Positions 18,572 through 28,233 of a stretch of DNA of 64,000 bases are shown here, in pieces. Each line of letters begins with the position of its first letter. Position 1 is the first letter of the stretch. Position numbers and translations under genes: made by a program. The stretch comes from Pseudomonas fluorescens (GTDB lineage: Bacteria > Pseudomonadota > Gammaproteobacteria > Pseudomonadales > Pseudomonadaceae), in contig NZ_MRST01000023.1 in assembly GCF_001902145.1 (NCBI RefSeq), positions 124,001-188,000 on the forward strand, written 5' to 3'. The notes beneath the pieces are model-generated. The model searched no databases. It saw only the letters and a list, made by a program, of their open reading frames with translations, and was not told the DNA's origin.

Positions 18572-19252
18572 ATGTTGCTGCATATTCCCGGCCTGTTCTC
18601 TCGCGAGGAGGTGCTGCGCATTCGCCAGGCCCTGGAAGAAACCGAATGGGCTGACGGCAAAATCACCGCCGGGCACCAGTCGGCCAAGGCCAAGCACAAC
18701 CTGCAGTTACCCGAAGGCCACCCCCTGGCCAAGGAAATCGGCGCGGCGATGCTGGAACGGTTGTGGAGCAACCCACTGTTCATGTCGGCGGCGCTGCCGC
18801 ACAAAGTCTTCCCGCCACTGCTCAACTGCTACACCGCTGGCGGCAGTTTCGACTTTCATATCGACAACGCGGTGCGACAACCCAAAGGCAGTCATGAGCG
18901 CGTGCGTACCGACCTGTCGTCCACGTTGTTCTTCAGCGATCCCGACGAGTACGACGGCGGCGAACTGGAGATCCAGGACACCTTCGGCCTGCAGCGGGTC
19001 AAACTCCCCGCAGGCGACATGGTGCTGTACCCCGGCTCCAGCCTGCACAAAGTCAACGCGGTGACCCGTGGCGCGCGCTATGCCTCGTTCTTCTGGACCC
19101 AAAGCCTGGTGCGCGAAGACAGCCAGCGCACCCTGCTGTTCGAGATGGACGGCGCGATCCAGCAACTGACCCGCGACGTCCCCGACCACCCTGCGCTGAT
19201 CCAGCTCACCGGCACCTACCACAACCTGTTGCGCCGCTGGGTCGAGGTCTGA
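18572..19252 (+). CDS. piuC: PiuC, Fe(II)/2-oxoglutarate PKHD-type hydroxylase
   Basis: A 226-residue cytoplasmic dioxygenase of the YbiX/PiuC family. Iron ligands are visible as HIDNAVR (the HxD motif, in FDFHIDNA) and the distal His in [15 protein letters not shown], whose Arg binds 2-oxoglutarate. The double-stranded beta-helix core reads [15 protein letters not shown]. In pseudomonads piuC diverges from piuA and is iron-regulated; mutations in piuA/piuC are linked to siderophore-antibiotic susceptibility in P. aeruginosa. The natural substrate is unknown. The Sel1-repeat gene follows by 1 bp. Confidence 0.93.
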   Translation: MLLHIPGLFSREEVLRIRQALEETEWADGKITAGHQSAKAKHNLQLPEGHPLAKEIGAAMLERLWSNPLFMSAALPHKVFPPLLNCYTAGGSFDFHIDNAVRQPKGSHERVRTDLSSTLFFSDPDEYDGGELEIQDTFGLQRVKLPAGDMVLYPGSSLHKVNAVTRGARYASFFWTQSLVREDSQRTLLFEMDGAIQQLTRDVPDHPALIQLTGTYHNLLRRWVEV

Positions 19253-19253
19253 G

Positions 19254-20003
19254 ATGGGCTTTTTATTGCGTCGCCAGGAAGTGCTCAATGTCGAGCAATT
19301 ACAGTCCATGCTCGACGATTCCCCGGTGCGCGCCGCCCAGGCCATCCTGATCGCCGCCAAGGCAGGTGTGGTCGAGGCCCAGGCCCTGCTCGGGCAAATC
19401 TTGCTGGAAGGGCGCGGCATTGCCCGCGACGAGCCCCTGGCGCTGCGCTGGTTCCAGATTGCCGCGCAGGGCGGGCACCTGATGGCCCGCAATATGATCG
19501 GGCGTTGCCGGGAGCATGGCTGGGGCTGCGTTGTCGATGAAGCCGCCGCAGCGCGGGAATATCGCCTGGCGGCCCACGCCGGGTTGGATTGGGGCCAGTA
19601 CAACTACGCCAACCTCTTGGCTACCGGCCGTGGCGTTGTTGAGGACCAGGCACAAGCACTGGCGCTGTATCGCCAGGCTGCCGAACAGGGCCATGCCAAG
19701 TCGATGAACCTGCTCGGGCGTTACCTGGAAGATGGGCAGCATTGCCCAAAGGATGTTGAGGTGGCCGTTGAGTGGTATCGCCGCTCAGCCGAGGCAGGGG
19801 ATTTTCGCGGGCAGTTCAGCCATGCGGCGGTGCTGGCCGACAGCGGCCAGATCGACGCGGCGCTGGAATGGTTGCACAAGGCGCTGGCAGGCGGGAATCT
19901 CAAGTTTCTACAAACGGCGCACAAGGCGCTGGCACGGGCCGATGACCCGCGAATTCGCGCCATGGCCGAGGCCTACCAACAACGAGCCGCGACCTTTTCC
20001 TGA
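19254..20003 (+). CDS. Sel1-like repeat (TPR) protein
   Basis: A 249-residue protein built of Sel1-like helical pairs: repeated A.LLG..L.EGRG..RDE..AL.WF..AA..GH motifs run from about residue 40 to 185, with a looser C-terminal repeat. No signal peptide is seen. The ATG sits directly after the piuC stop (TGAG ATG), with GAGG inside the end of piuC, so it belongs to the piuC operon; the same adjacency (PA4516) exists in PAO1. Probably a protein-interaction scaffold; its partner is unknown. Confidence 0.85.
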   Translation: MGFLLRRQEVLNVEQLQSMLDDSPVRAAQAILIAAKAGVVEAQALLGQILLEGRGIARDEPLALRWFQIAAQGGHLMARNMIGRCREHGWGCVVDEAAAAREYRLAAHAGLDWGQYNYANLLATGRGVVEDQAQALALYRQAAEQGHAKSMNLLGRYLEDGQHCPKDVEVAVEWYRRSAEAGDFRGQFSHAAVLADSGQIDAALEWLHKALAGGNLKFLQTAHKALARADDPRIRAMAEAYQQRAATFS

Positions 20004-20007
20004 GCCA

Positions 20008-20039
20008 TAAAAAAACCCATGACAGGTCATGGGCTTTTT
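20008..20039. terminator. Bidirectional terminator between the Sel1 gene and speC
   Basis: CCCATGAC-AG-GTCATGGG stem flanked by A-rich and T-rich runs, placed between convergent genes and able to stop both. Confidence 0.85.
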
Positions 20040-20073
20040 CTTGCAGCTTGCAGCTTTAAACTTACCGCTGCTC

Positions 20074-21237
20074 TTACACGTAAAAGGATTTCAACGGCGG
20101 AAACCCATTGAACTCAACCGCGCTGTAGCTGGTGGTGTAGGCACCGGTCGACAACCAGTACAGACGATCACCAATCGCCAGGTTCAACGGCAGGCCGTAT
20201 TTGTAGTTTTCGTACATGATATCGGCGCTGTCGCAGGTAGGGCCGGCGATGACCACTTCTTCCATCTCGCCTTTCTTCTCGGTCCAGATCGGAAACTTGA
20301 TGGCTTCGTCCATGGTTTCGATCAGGCCGGAGAACTTGCCCACATCCGTGTACACCCAACGCTCGACGGCGGTACGCGATTTACGCGCCACCAGCACCAC
20401 TTCGCTGACCAGGATACCGGCGTTGGCGATCAACGAACGGCCTGGTTCCAGGATGATTTCCGGCAGGTCGTCGCCGAAGTCTTCCTTGAGGAAACGGATG
20501 ATTTCTTCGGCGTAGGTTTCCAGGCTGTTGGTGCGGGTGATGTAGTTGGCCGGGAAACCGCCGCCCATGTTGATCAGCTTCAGCTCGATGCCATCTTCTT
20601 CTTTCAGGCGCTCGAAGATCACTTTGACCTTGGCGATGGCCGCGTCCCACACGCTGATGTCGCGCTGTTGCGAGCCGACGTGGAACGAGATGCCGTAAGG
20701 CACCAGGCCCAGGTCGCGGGCGAGGATCAGCAGGTCCATGGCCATGTCGGTCTGGCAGCCGAATTTGCGCGACAACGGCCAGTCAGCAGTGGTCGAGCCT
20801 TCGGTGAGGATACGCACGTACACTTTCGAACCCGGTGCGGCCTTGGCGATGTTGCGCAGGTCGGCTTCGGAGTCGGTGGAGAACAGGCGCACGCCCTTCT
20901 CATAGAAGTAACGGATGTCCTTGGATTTCTTGATGGTGTTGCCGTAGCTGATACGGTCGGCGCTGACGCCGCGGTCCATGACCTTGTCCAGCTCGTAGAT
21001 CGAAGCGATGTCGAAGCTCGAACCCTTGTCTTTCAACAGGTCGATGATCTCGACGGCCGGGTTGGCCTTGACGGCGTAATACACCTTGGCGAATTCGAAA
21101 CCGGCGCGCAGGTCATCGTAGGCCTGGCTGATCATCGCGGTGTCGATCACCACGAACGGGGTTTCTTGCTTGTCGGCGAACGCCTTCATTTTGTCAAACG
21201 TGGCGCGCGCGAAATAATCTTCGACGTTGATCGACAT
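20074..21237 (-). CDS. speC: Ornithine decarboxylase (fold III PLP enzyme)
   Basis: A 387-residue PLP-dependent alanine-racemase-fold decarboxylase that makes putrescine from ornithine. The PLP lysine is in YYAVKANP near residue 50; GISFHVGSQ and MGGGFP contact the cofactor, and GPTCDSAD carries the catalytic Cys. The length equals P. aeruginosa SpeC, which also lies just beyond the piu genes. The frame continues 93 bp upstream, but MSINVEDYFARATF at 21237 is the natural N-terminus, behind an AGGAG-type site. Lysine decarboxylase activity cannot be excluded by eye. Confidence 0.93.
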   Translation of the reverse strand: MSINVEDYFARATFDKMKAFADKQETPFVVIDTAMISQAYDDLRAGFEFAKVYYAVKANPAVEIIDLLKDKGSSFDIASIYELDKVMDRGVSADRISYGNTIKKSKDIRYFYEKGVRLFSTDSEADLRNIAKAAPGSKVYVRILTEGSTTADWPLSRKFGCQTDMAMDLLILARDLGLVPYGISFHVGSQQRDISVWDAAIAKVKVIFERLKEEDGIELKLINMGGGFPANYITRTNSLETYAEEIIRFLKEDFGDDLPEIILEPGRSLIANAGILVSEVVLVARKSRTAVERWVYTDVGKFSGLIETMDEAIKFPIWTEKKGEMEEVVIAGPTCDSADIMYENYKYGLPLNLAIGDRLYWLSTGAYTTSYSAVEFNGFPPLKSFYV

Positions 21238-21344
21238 GCTGGGGACTCCTAAGGGCAAACAGTAGTAATCAATGGGTGCAAATGAACGTCCTCCGTATCC
21301 CCACTTTGGTTCGCCTACTTCCCAAGGCATGTCGCCGAAAGCAA

Positions 21345-21377
21345 AAAGGCCACGGGGTAAGCTGCCCTTGGCCTTGC
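21345..21377. other. Stem-loop in the speC leader region
   Basis: AAGGCCA...TGGCCTT inverted repeat (outer bases AGC...GCT also pair) about 110 bp upstream of the speC start. It could be a leader RNA structure of speC or a terminator. The 472-bp gap 21238-21709 otherwise holds only the REPIN at 21598, and I see no coding sequence there. Confidence 0.4.
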
Positions 21378-21597
21378 TGTCTCGTCGTCAGTACTTGAGC
21401 CGGATGGATCGTTTCCAGCATGGACGTTCGGCGCGAACTTTAGGGCTTGGCGGGCGTGGGATCAACTAAAAATGTCGCGTTTTTGCACGCGTTCGTCGCG
21501 CGGCCGCGTGCAGCTACTTATGTAACCGACCGGTGTGACGGATTGATGTTCCCCGGATGGGGAGATTTGAGGTGCTTCAGACCCAGTGAAGATCCAA

Positions 21598-21687
21598 TGT
21601 GGGAGCGGGCTTGCTCGCGAATGCGGTGTACCAGTCAACCTATCTGGCGACTGACACTCTGCATTCGCGAGCAAGCCCGCTCCCACA
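21598..21687 (+). repeat. REPIN, GTGGGAGCGGGCTTGC type
   Basis: TGTGGGAGCGGGCTTGCTCGC and its inverse enclose a 49-bp middle, between the osmoprotectant ABC operon end and speC. A second copy, in the opposite orientation, is at 55719. Confidence 0.9.
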
Positions 21688-21709
21688 GTTTTAACCGAGT
21701 GGTGTCATA

Positions 21710-22867
21710 TCAAGCCAGGGCTGTCTCGGCCGGGGAGACGATGCTGGTCTTGCCCCCACGGGACTTACCAGAACTCAAGTACTCGGCAATCGACTCCTGG
21801 GTCACTTCCCCAAGGAACACCCGCTCCGCATCCATCACCGGCAACCACGAACGGTTGAACTCGTACATGCGCGACAGCAGGATGCGCAAATGCTCGTCAT
21901 ACGCTGCCGTGGCGTTGAACTCGCGCAGGTACTGGCCGCAGGTGCCGGCCTGGCGGTGCAGGTCGCGACGGCGTACGTAGCCCAGCGCCTTGTTTTCGGC
22001 GCAGGTGACCACCACGTAGCGGCGGTCATGCTCATCCATCAGTTCCAGCGCTTCGGCCACCGGCGTTTCCGGGCTCACCGACGGAGCGTTGTCCGCCGCG
22101 TCTTCGGCTTTTACCAGCAGCAGGCGCTTGAGGGTGCTGTCCTGGCCCACGAAGTTGCTGACGAACTCGTCGGCCGGGTGCGCCAGCAGCGTGTCCGGGT
22201 GGTCGATCTGCAGCAGCTTGCCGGCGCGGAAGATGGCGATCTTGTCACCCAGCTTGATGGCTTCGTCGATGTCGTGGCTGACCATGATCACGGTCTTGTT
22301 CAGCGCGCGCTGCATCTCGAAGAATTCGTTCTGGATCATCTCGCGGTTGATCGGGTCGACCGCGCCGAACGGCTCGTCCATCAGCAGCAGCGGCGCATCC
22401 GCCGCCAGGGCGCGGATCACACCGATGCGCTGTTGCTGCCCACCCGACAATTCACGCGGGTAGCGATGCAGGTACTGCTTGGGCTCCAGCTTGATCATGC
22501 TCATCAGTTCGCGGGCGCGGTCGTGGCATTTCTGCTTGTCCCAGCCGAGCAGCTTGGGCACCACCACGATGTTCTCTTCGATGGTCATGTTGGGAAACAG
22601 GCCGATCTGCTGGATCACGTAGCCGATGTTGCGACGCAGGGTCACCTCGTCGAGGTCAGTGGTGTCTTCGCCGTTGATCAAAATCTTGCCCGAGGTGGGC
22701 TTGATCAGGCGGTTGATCATTTTCAGCGTGGTGCTTTTGCCACAGCCCGAGGGCCCCAGGAATACGCAAATTTCGCCTTCGTTGACGGTCAGGCTCACAT
22801 CGTTGACGGCGGTGACGGTCTTGCCGTTGCTTTGAAAAGTCTTGGACAGGTTTTGAAGTTCGATCAT
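21710..22867 (-). CDS. Osmoprotectant-type ABC transporter ATP-binding protein with CBS domains
   Basis: A 385-residue ATPase of the quaternary-amine uptake family (OpuCA/OsmV/YehX type). Walker A GPSGCGKST, signature LSGGQQQRIGVIRAL, Walker B LLLMDEPFGAVDP and the switch HD are intact. The last 120 or so residues form a CBS pair (VAEALELMDEHDRRYVVVTC; LPVMDAERVFLGEVTQESI), which in this family senses ionic strength. The start is ATG 22867, overlapping the permease stop by 4 bp. Four-gene operon read leftward: permease, binding protein, permease, ATPase. The substrate is probably glycine betaine or a relative. Confidence 0.92.
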   Translation of the reverse strand: MIELQNLSKTFQSNGKTVTAVNDVSLTVNEGEICVFLGPSGCGKSTTLKMINRLIKPTSGKILINGEDTTDLDEVTLRRNIGYVIQQIGLFPNMTIEENIVVVPKLLGWDKQKCHDRARELMSMIKLEPKQYLHRYPRELSGGQQQRIGVIRALAADAPLLLMDEPFGAVDPINREMIQNEFFEMQRALNKTVIMVSHDIDEAIKLGDKIAIFRAGKLLQIDHPDTLLAHPADEFVSNFVGQDSTLKRLLLVKAEDAADNAPSVSPETPVAEALELMDEHDRRYVVVTCAENKALGYVRRRDLHRQAGTCGQYLREFNATAAYDEHLRILLSRMYEFNRSWLPVMDAERVFLGEVTQESIAEYLSSGKSRGGKTSIVSPAETALA

Positions 22868-23517
22868 TTGAGCAATCCTTTTGGAGTCAGCGAGCGTTGC
22901 AGCCATTGCAGAAGCAGGTCGGCGAAGATGGCCAGGAGACTGACCAGCACGGCGCCGACGATCAGCATCGACATATCGCTGCGGCTGATGGAAGCCAGAA
23001 TAAGTACACCCAGGCCACCGGCACCGATGGTGGCGGCGATGGTCATCACACCGATATTCATCACCACGGCGGTGCGCACGCCAGCGAGAATCACCGGCAC
23101 CGCAATCGGCAGTTCGACCATGCGCAGGCGCTGGCCGAAGGTCATGCCGATGCCGCGTGCGGCTTCGCGAATGCCTGGCTCAACGCCGGTCAGCGCGAGG
23201 TAGGTGTTGCGCATGATCGGCAACAGGGAGTAGAGGAACACGGCGGTGATCGCCGGCATCGGCCCCAGGCCCTGGCCGAACTTGGAGTAGAACGGCAGCA
23301 GCAGGCCGAACAGGGCGATGGAGGGCACCGTGAGCAAGACCGTGGCGCTGGCTTGCAAGGGGCCTGCGAGTGTCGGATAGCGGGTCATCAGCACGCCAAG
23401 GGGCACACCCACGACAATTGCGAGGATCACAGCGATACCCACCAGCGTGATGTGCTGCCAGGTCAAGTGCAGGACTTGGGCCCAATCAAGATGGGAAAAG
23501 GCGTTCAAAAATTCCAT
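22864..23517 (-). CDS. Osmoprotectant-type ABC transporter permease (YehW-like)
   Basis: A 217-residue BPD-type permease with five or six hydrophobic helices and the EAA-like loop IREAARGIGMTFGQRLRMVELP that contacts the ATPase. Its ATG at 23517 follows a GGAGAA site, and its stop overlaps the ATPase start (ATGA). It lies 12 bp after the binding-protein gene. Short permeases of this size are typical for OpuCB/YehW. Confidence 0.92.
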   Translation of the reverse strand: MEFLNAFSHLDWAQVLHLTWQHITLVGIAVILAIVVGVPLGVLMTRYPTLAGPLQASATVLLTVPSIALFGLLLPFYSKFGQGLGPMPAITAVFLYSLLPIMRNTYLALTGVEPGIREAARGIGMTFGQRLRMVELPIAVPVILAGVRTAVVMNIGVMTIAATIGAGGLGVLILASISRSDMSMLIVGAVLVSLLAIFADLLLQWLQRSLTPKGLLK

Positions 23518-23529
23518 GTCTTCTCCTTT

Positions 23530-24423
23530 TTAGTTGATTGGATGTTGGCGCAGGAAATCGGCGGCAACGGCGGACGGGCTTTCATGGTCGACGTCGACCC
23601 GAGCATTGAGCTGACGCATGGTTTCATCGTCGAACAGGTTGGCCAAAGGCTTGAGTTCGGCGGCCAGTTGCGGGTGCTGGTCGAGGTATTGCTGGCGGAT
23701 CACCGGGGCTGCGGTGTAGTCGGGGAAGTAGTGCTTGTCGTCTTCGAGCAGCTTCAACTTGAACGCGTTCAGGCGCCCGTCGGTGGTATAGACCAGCCCG
23801 GCAAACACCTGGCCATTACGCAGGGCGGTGTAGACCAGGCCCGCGTCCATCTGCCGGGTGTTCTTGCGCGTCAGGTTCATGTCGTACAGCTTGACCATGC
23901 CCGCCAGGCCATCGGAGCGGTTGGCGAACTCGGTGTCCAGGGCGACCAGGCGGTGTTCCTTGGTGTCTTCGGCCATGGCTTTGGTGAGATCGCTGATGCT
24001 GTTGATCTCGGGATGTTCCTCAGCAACGTTCTGCGGCAACGCTAGGGCGTAGGTGTTGCTGAAACGCGATGGCGACAGCCAGACCAGGCCTTTTTTCGCA
24101 TCGAGTTCCTTGACCCGAGCGTAGGACTGTTCGCTGTCGAGCTTCTCGTCGATGTGGTTGTAGGCCACCAGTGACACGCCGGTGTATTCCCAGATCAGAT
24201 CCAGCTGCCCGCTTTCCTGGGCACTGCGCGCCAGGTTGCTGCCCAGGCCACCGGTCACACGGGCGTCATAGCCCTTGGTGCGCAGGTACTGGGAGGTGAT
24301 TTCGGCGAGCAGGGTCTGCTCGGTGAACACCCGGGCGCCGATGCGGATCACGGGTTTTTCGGCGGCTTGTGCAATACCTGCAAGCAGCAGGACGCAGCCT
24401 AATATCAAGCTCAGTTTTTTCAT
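23530..24423 (-). CDS. Osmoprotectant-type periplasmic binding protein (OsmF/YehZ-like)
   Basis: A 297-residue secreted substrate-binding protein: a signal peptide of about 20 residues (MKKLSLILGCVLLLAGIAQA), then the OpuAC/OsmF fold beginning IRIGARVFTEQTLLAEI. Conserved features include GLGSNLARSA, DLIWEYTGVSL and LYDMNLTRKNTRQMDAGLVY. There is no lipobox cleavage context, so it is likely soluble in the periplasm. It sits between the two permease genes. Confidence 0.92.
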   Translation of the reverse strand: MKKLSLILGCVLLLAGIAQAAEKPVIRIGARVFTEQTLLAEITSQYLRTKGYDARVTGGLGSNLARSAQESGQLDLIWEYTGVSLVAYNHIDEKLDSEQSYARVKELDAKKGLVWLSPSRFSNTYALALPQNVAEEHPEINSISDLTKAMAEDTKEHRLVALDTEFANRSDGLAGMVKLYDMNLTRKNTRQMDAGLVYTALRNGQVFAGLVYTTDGRLNAFKLKLLEDDKHYFPDYTAAPVIRQQYLDQHPQLAAELKPLANLFDDETMRQLNARVDVDHESPSAVAADFLRQHPIN

Positions 24424-24443
24424 GTGAATTCCTTTACCGGGCC

Positions 24444-25160
24444 TTAAGACGGGCGCAACCCGCGTTCCAGCCAGAGACGGCTGGCCATGGTCACCAGGCC
24501 ATCAAGCAGCAATGCCAGCAGCGCGGTACACGCGGCGCCGAGCAACAGTTGCGGCTGGTTGTTCAGGGCGATGCCGGGGAAGATCAGGCTGCCCAGGCTG
24601 TTGGCGCCAATCAGGAAGGCCAACGGTGCGGTACCGACGTTGATCGCCAGGGCCACGCGCACGCCACCGATGATGATCGGCACGGCGTTGGGCAATTCCA
24701 CGCGAAACAGCACTTGGCGCGGGGTCATGCCGATGCCGGTAGCGGCCTCTTTCAGGGAGCCCTGAACGTTTTTCAGGCCTTCGTAGGTGTTGCGCACGAT
24801 GGGCAGCAGGGAGGCGAGGAACAGCGCGAAGATGGCCGGGCCGCTGCCAATGCCGAGGACGCCGAGGGCGATGGCCAGTACGGCCAGGGGAGGGACGGTG
24901 TTGCCGATGTTGAAGATTTGCATGAAACGTTCTGCGCGCCCGACCATGTTGGGTCGACTGAGCAGGATACCGGCGGGGATGCCCACAATCAGGGCTGCCA
25001 GCATGGAGACTAAAACCAGAATCAGATGAGCTTGCAGGTAAAACAACAAATCGTCGCGGTACAGTTCGATCGTGTTGATGCCGATCCAGTGGACCAGCAG
25101 GGCCAGGAGAGCGACGACAACCACTGCTCCTATCAGCCCTTTGCCATAGCGAATAGCCAC
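24444..25160 (-). CDS. Osmoprotectant-type ABC transporter permease (YehY-like)
   Basis: A 238-residue permease, first gene of the operon. I choose GTG 25160 because it sits 7 bp after a perfect AAAGGAG site; the longer frame to 25289 begins with a hydrophilic, non-conserved stretch. Hydrophobic helices start at about residue 8 (GAVVVVALLALLVHWI). The EAA loop reads LKEAATGIGMTPRQVLFRVELP. It forms the membrane channel with the other permease. Confidence 0.9.
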   Translation of the reverse strand: MAIRYGKGLIGAVVVVALLALLVHWIGINTIELYRDDLLFYLQAHLILVLVSMLAALIVGIPAGILLSRPNMVGRAERFMQIFNIGNTVPPLAVLAIALGVLGIGSGPAIFALFLASLLPIVRNTYEGLKNVQGSLKEAATGIGMTPRQVLFRVELPNAVPIIIGGVRVALAINVGTAPLAFLIGANSLGSLIFPGIALNNQPQLLLGAACTALLALLLDGLVTMASRLWLERGLRPS

Positions 25161-25365
25161 AGGCGGACTCCTTTTTTTCTTCTGTCGGCGAACACATTTC
25201 CTGGCGGCAGGGCCATGGCTGGCTGCCTTGGAATGGGTTCGCGAAAAGCAACTCGCCGATACTGGCAATGCAGTATGCGATCGAGCCATGAGCGCAGCCT
25301 CGTCAGGCTAACTTGCTGATTTTTCAGCCCCTGTTCCGAGTGCGATAGCAGGGGAGTGGACGTCT

Positions 25366-25379
25366 CGACCTTTTAAAAG
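25366..25379. other. Perfect 14-bp palindrome ACCTTTTAAAAGGT
   Basis: It lies in the 332-bp divergent gap 25161-25492 between the ABC operon and prfC, about 70 bp before the prfC -10-like TATACT. A looser inverted repeat CCCCTG...CAGGGG (25326-25352) precedes it. It could be a regulator site for either operon. No other feature is seen in this gap. Confidence 0.3.
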
Positions 25380-25448
25380 GTTCCACACTTGGGAGCATTT
25401 AGCCACCCCCAATGGGCTCAACGGTGGTCCGTACCCTCGCGTTTGCGC

Positions 25449-25454
25449 TATACT
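25449..25454 (+). promoter_or_regulatory. Putative -10 element of prfC
   Basis: TATACT 39 bp upstream of the prfC ATG in a GCGCTATACTCGCCGCC context often seen at pseudomonad housekeeping promoters. No good -35 is visible at 17 bp. Confidence 0.35.
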
Positions 25455-25492
25455 CGCCGCCCTTTTTTGACTCACCTGCCAGGCGATTTCCC

Positions 25493-27076
<1,584 letters not shown>

Positions 27077-27097
27077 AAAATAACCTCTCCCTATGAA

Positions 27098-27138
27098 TAA
27101 AAAAGGCCCAGCATTTTTATAGTGTGGGCCTTTTTTTT
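27098..27138 (+). terminator. Rho-independent terminator after prfC
   Basis: GGCCCA...TGGGCC stem followed by eight Ts. It differs in sequence from the terminator after the second prfC 3' copy (28004). Confidence 0.8.
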
Positions 27139-27156
27139 ACTGTGTTTTTTGTATTT

Positions 27157-27176
27157 ACTGTTAATGTTGACAGTAG
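27157..27176. promoter_or_regulatory. ACTGT...GACAGTAG dyad upstream of accessory gene 1
   Basis: A 20-bp imperfect dyad starting 99 bp before the ATG at 27256. A 20-bp site sharing 15 positions lies 96 bp before the paralogue at 28234. A small perfect hairpin ACCCTAGAGGGT (27181-27192) follows. It includes TTGACA, which could also be a -35 element. Confidence 0.45.
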
Positions 27177-27255
27177 ACGCACCCTAGAGGGTCACCTAAT
27201 CTTAGGCGGTGAGGAAGTAAGTCTGAATATTCCAAGCCTGAGGCGGAGGTGTGCA

Positions 27256-27675
27256 ATGGAGAGTGCAAATAAAGTTGTCAGTGGTCAGCTGAGATACTCG
27301 GTCAATGGAGGCGCTGTCATATCTGGCGCATCTAATATGTATGACAGTGGTAATTCTATTGTTATCGTAACAGGGCATGCCGGTACAGAAGGGGGAAGTA
27401 TCCAGCTGTTTTTTAATGGAGGGCGAGAGTTCTGGTTGCGCAACAGTCCTTTGAGCGCAACATTAATTGCAGAATATATTCCGTATTGGGATGCTGGCCG
27501 AAAATGGCTGGGAACTTCCGGTGCCGTGGAGGCGGTAGTGAGTGCCGAGGGAGAACTGGCTATCGTTGCCTTTACTTTTACGGCTCGTCGTCACCAAAGT
27601 ACCGAAACTGCGGAAGTTACCGGACGTCTTTATTGCAATTCGATCTCTGCTATCGCAGAAGCTGGTTTGCAATAA
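27256..27675 (+). CDS. Accessory protein, single copy of an unrecognised ~130-residue repeat
   Basis: A 139-residue protein, MESANKVVSGQLRYSVNGG at its start, with a GGAGGT ribosome site 5 bp before ATG 27256. The frame is open back to 27124, but that part overlaps the terminator. No signal peptide or membrane segment; alternating hydrophobic pattern and many Gly/Ser suggest a beta-sandwich. The second half has YWDAGRKWLGTSGAVE followed by AFTFTARR and AEVTGRL, the same core seen twice in the protein at 28234. Base composition is clearly more AT-rich than the core genes. I do not recognise the family and assign no function. Confidence 0.75.
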   Translation: MESANKVVSGQLRYSVNGGAVISGASNMYDSGNSIVIVTGHAGTEGGSIQLFFNGGREFWLRNSPLSATLIAEYIPYWDAGRKWLGTSGAVEAVVSAEGELAIVAFTFTARRHQSTETAEVTGRLYCNSISAIAEAGLQ

Positions 27676-27733
27676 ATAGTGGATCTTTTCTGTTTGTTCG
27701 TTGGTGCTGTATGGGCGGGGCTTTAGTTTAATT

Positions 27734-27984
27734 TGGTCGCCAGCCGCTTGAAAGAGGAATACAAGGTGGAGTGCTCCTACGAGCCGATCACCGTGTATTC
27801 GGCGCGCTGGACTGATTGCAGCGATAAGAAGAAGTTGGAAGAGTTCTCCAACAAGGCCGTGGAAAACCTGGCGATCGACGGCGGTGGTCACCTGACCTAC
27901 CTGGCGCCGACGCGGGTCAACCTGGCGTTGATGGAAGAGCGCTGGCCGGATGTGAAATCCCGTGCGACCCGCGAGCACCACTAA
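27734..27984 (+). pseudogene. Second copy of the prfC 3' end
   Basis: The final 251 bp of prfC, ending exactly at the stop codon. I count 10 differences from 26826-27076 (about 96% identity): eight synonymous and two amino-acid changes (Ile to Thr, Phe to Ser), all in the last two thirds. It lacks the GTPase domain, start and promoter, so it is not a functional release factor. The TTG at 27733 would allow an 83-residue product, but there is no ribosome site. It marks a duplication or recombination boundary. Confidence 0.9.
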
Positions 27985-28003
27985 GATCTGGGTGGTTGAG
28001 AGA

Positions 28004-28036
28004 AGGGCGAAGCTGTGGTGGCTTCGCCCTTTTTAT
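28004..28036 (+). terminator. Rho-independent terminator after the prfC 3' copy
   Basis: AGGGCGAAGC...GCTTCGCCCT, a 10-bp perfect stem followed by five Ts. It is the stronger of the two prfC-associated terminators and may be the ancestral one. Confidence 0.85.
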
Positions 28037-28137
28037 TTAATCAGCGGGCTATTGGCTGAGCTGCAAATTATCAAGGGGGCCTAAATTTTTACGCCCGAAC
28101 GCCCCGGCCCTGTGTCTCCTCAGTGGTTAATCGATTC

Positions 28138-28157
28138 ACTGTCAGAAATGACAGTAG
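28138..28157. promoter_or_regulatory. ACTGTCA-TGACAGT dyad upstream of accessory gene 2
   Basis: Perfect inverted repeat ACTGTCA-GAAA-TGACAGT plus AG, 96 bp before the ATG at 28234. It is the counterpart of 27157-27176. A second perfect hairpin, CGTAGG-AAA-CCTACG (28188-28202), lies between it and the ribosome site, mirroring the order at gene 1. Confidence 0.45.
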
Positions 28158-28233
28158 TGCTGTTTCGTCATTCAAGCTATAAGTCAGCGTAGGAAACCTA
28201 CGGTGCTTGGCGTGATACGAAGAGGATACAAAC

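Noticed and set aside
20029..21252. 407-codon plus-strand frame opposite speC
   Set aside because: It is a mirror of the ornithine decarboxylase reading frame and has no ribosome site or motif.
21272..21980. Plus-strand frames in the gap between the ABC operon and speC
   Set aside because: They run through a REPIN and into antisense of the ATPase gene; no conserved sequence is seen.
25326..25352. CCCCTG...CAGGGG as a terminator before prfC
   Set aside because: It has a six-base stem with a 15-nt loop and no T run; too weak to call.
27124..27255. Upstream extension of accessory gene 1 (start at 27124)
   Set aside because: It would begin inside the prfC terminator and translate a T-rich run; the ATG at 27256 has a strong GGAGGT site.
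27733..27984. 83-residue protein from the second prfC copy
   Set aside because: It has no ribosome site or promoter and lacks the GTPase domain; it is best read as a duplicated gene end.
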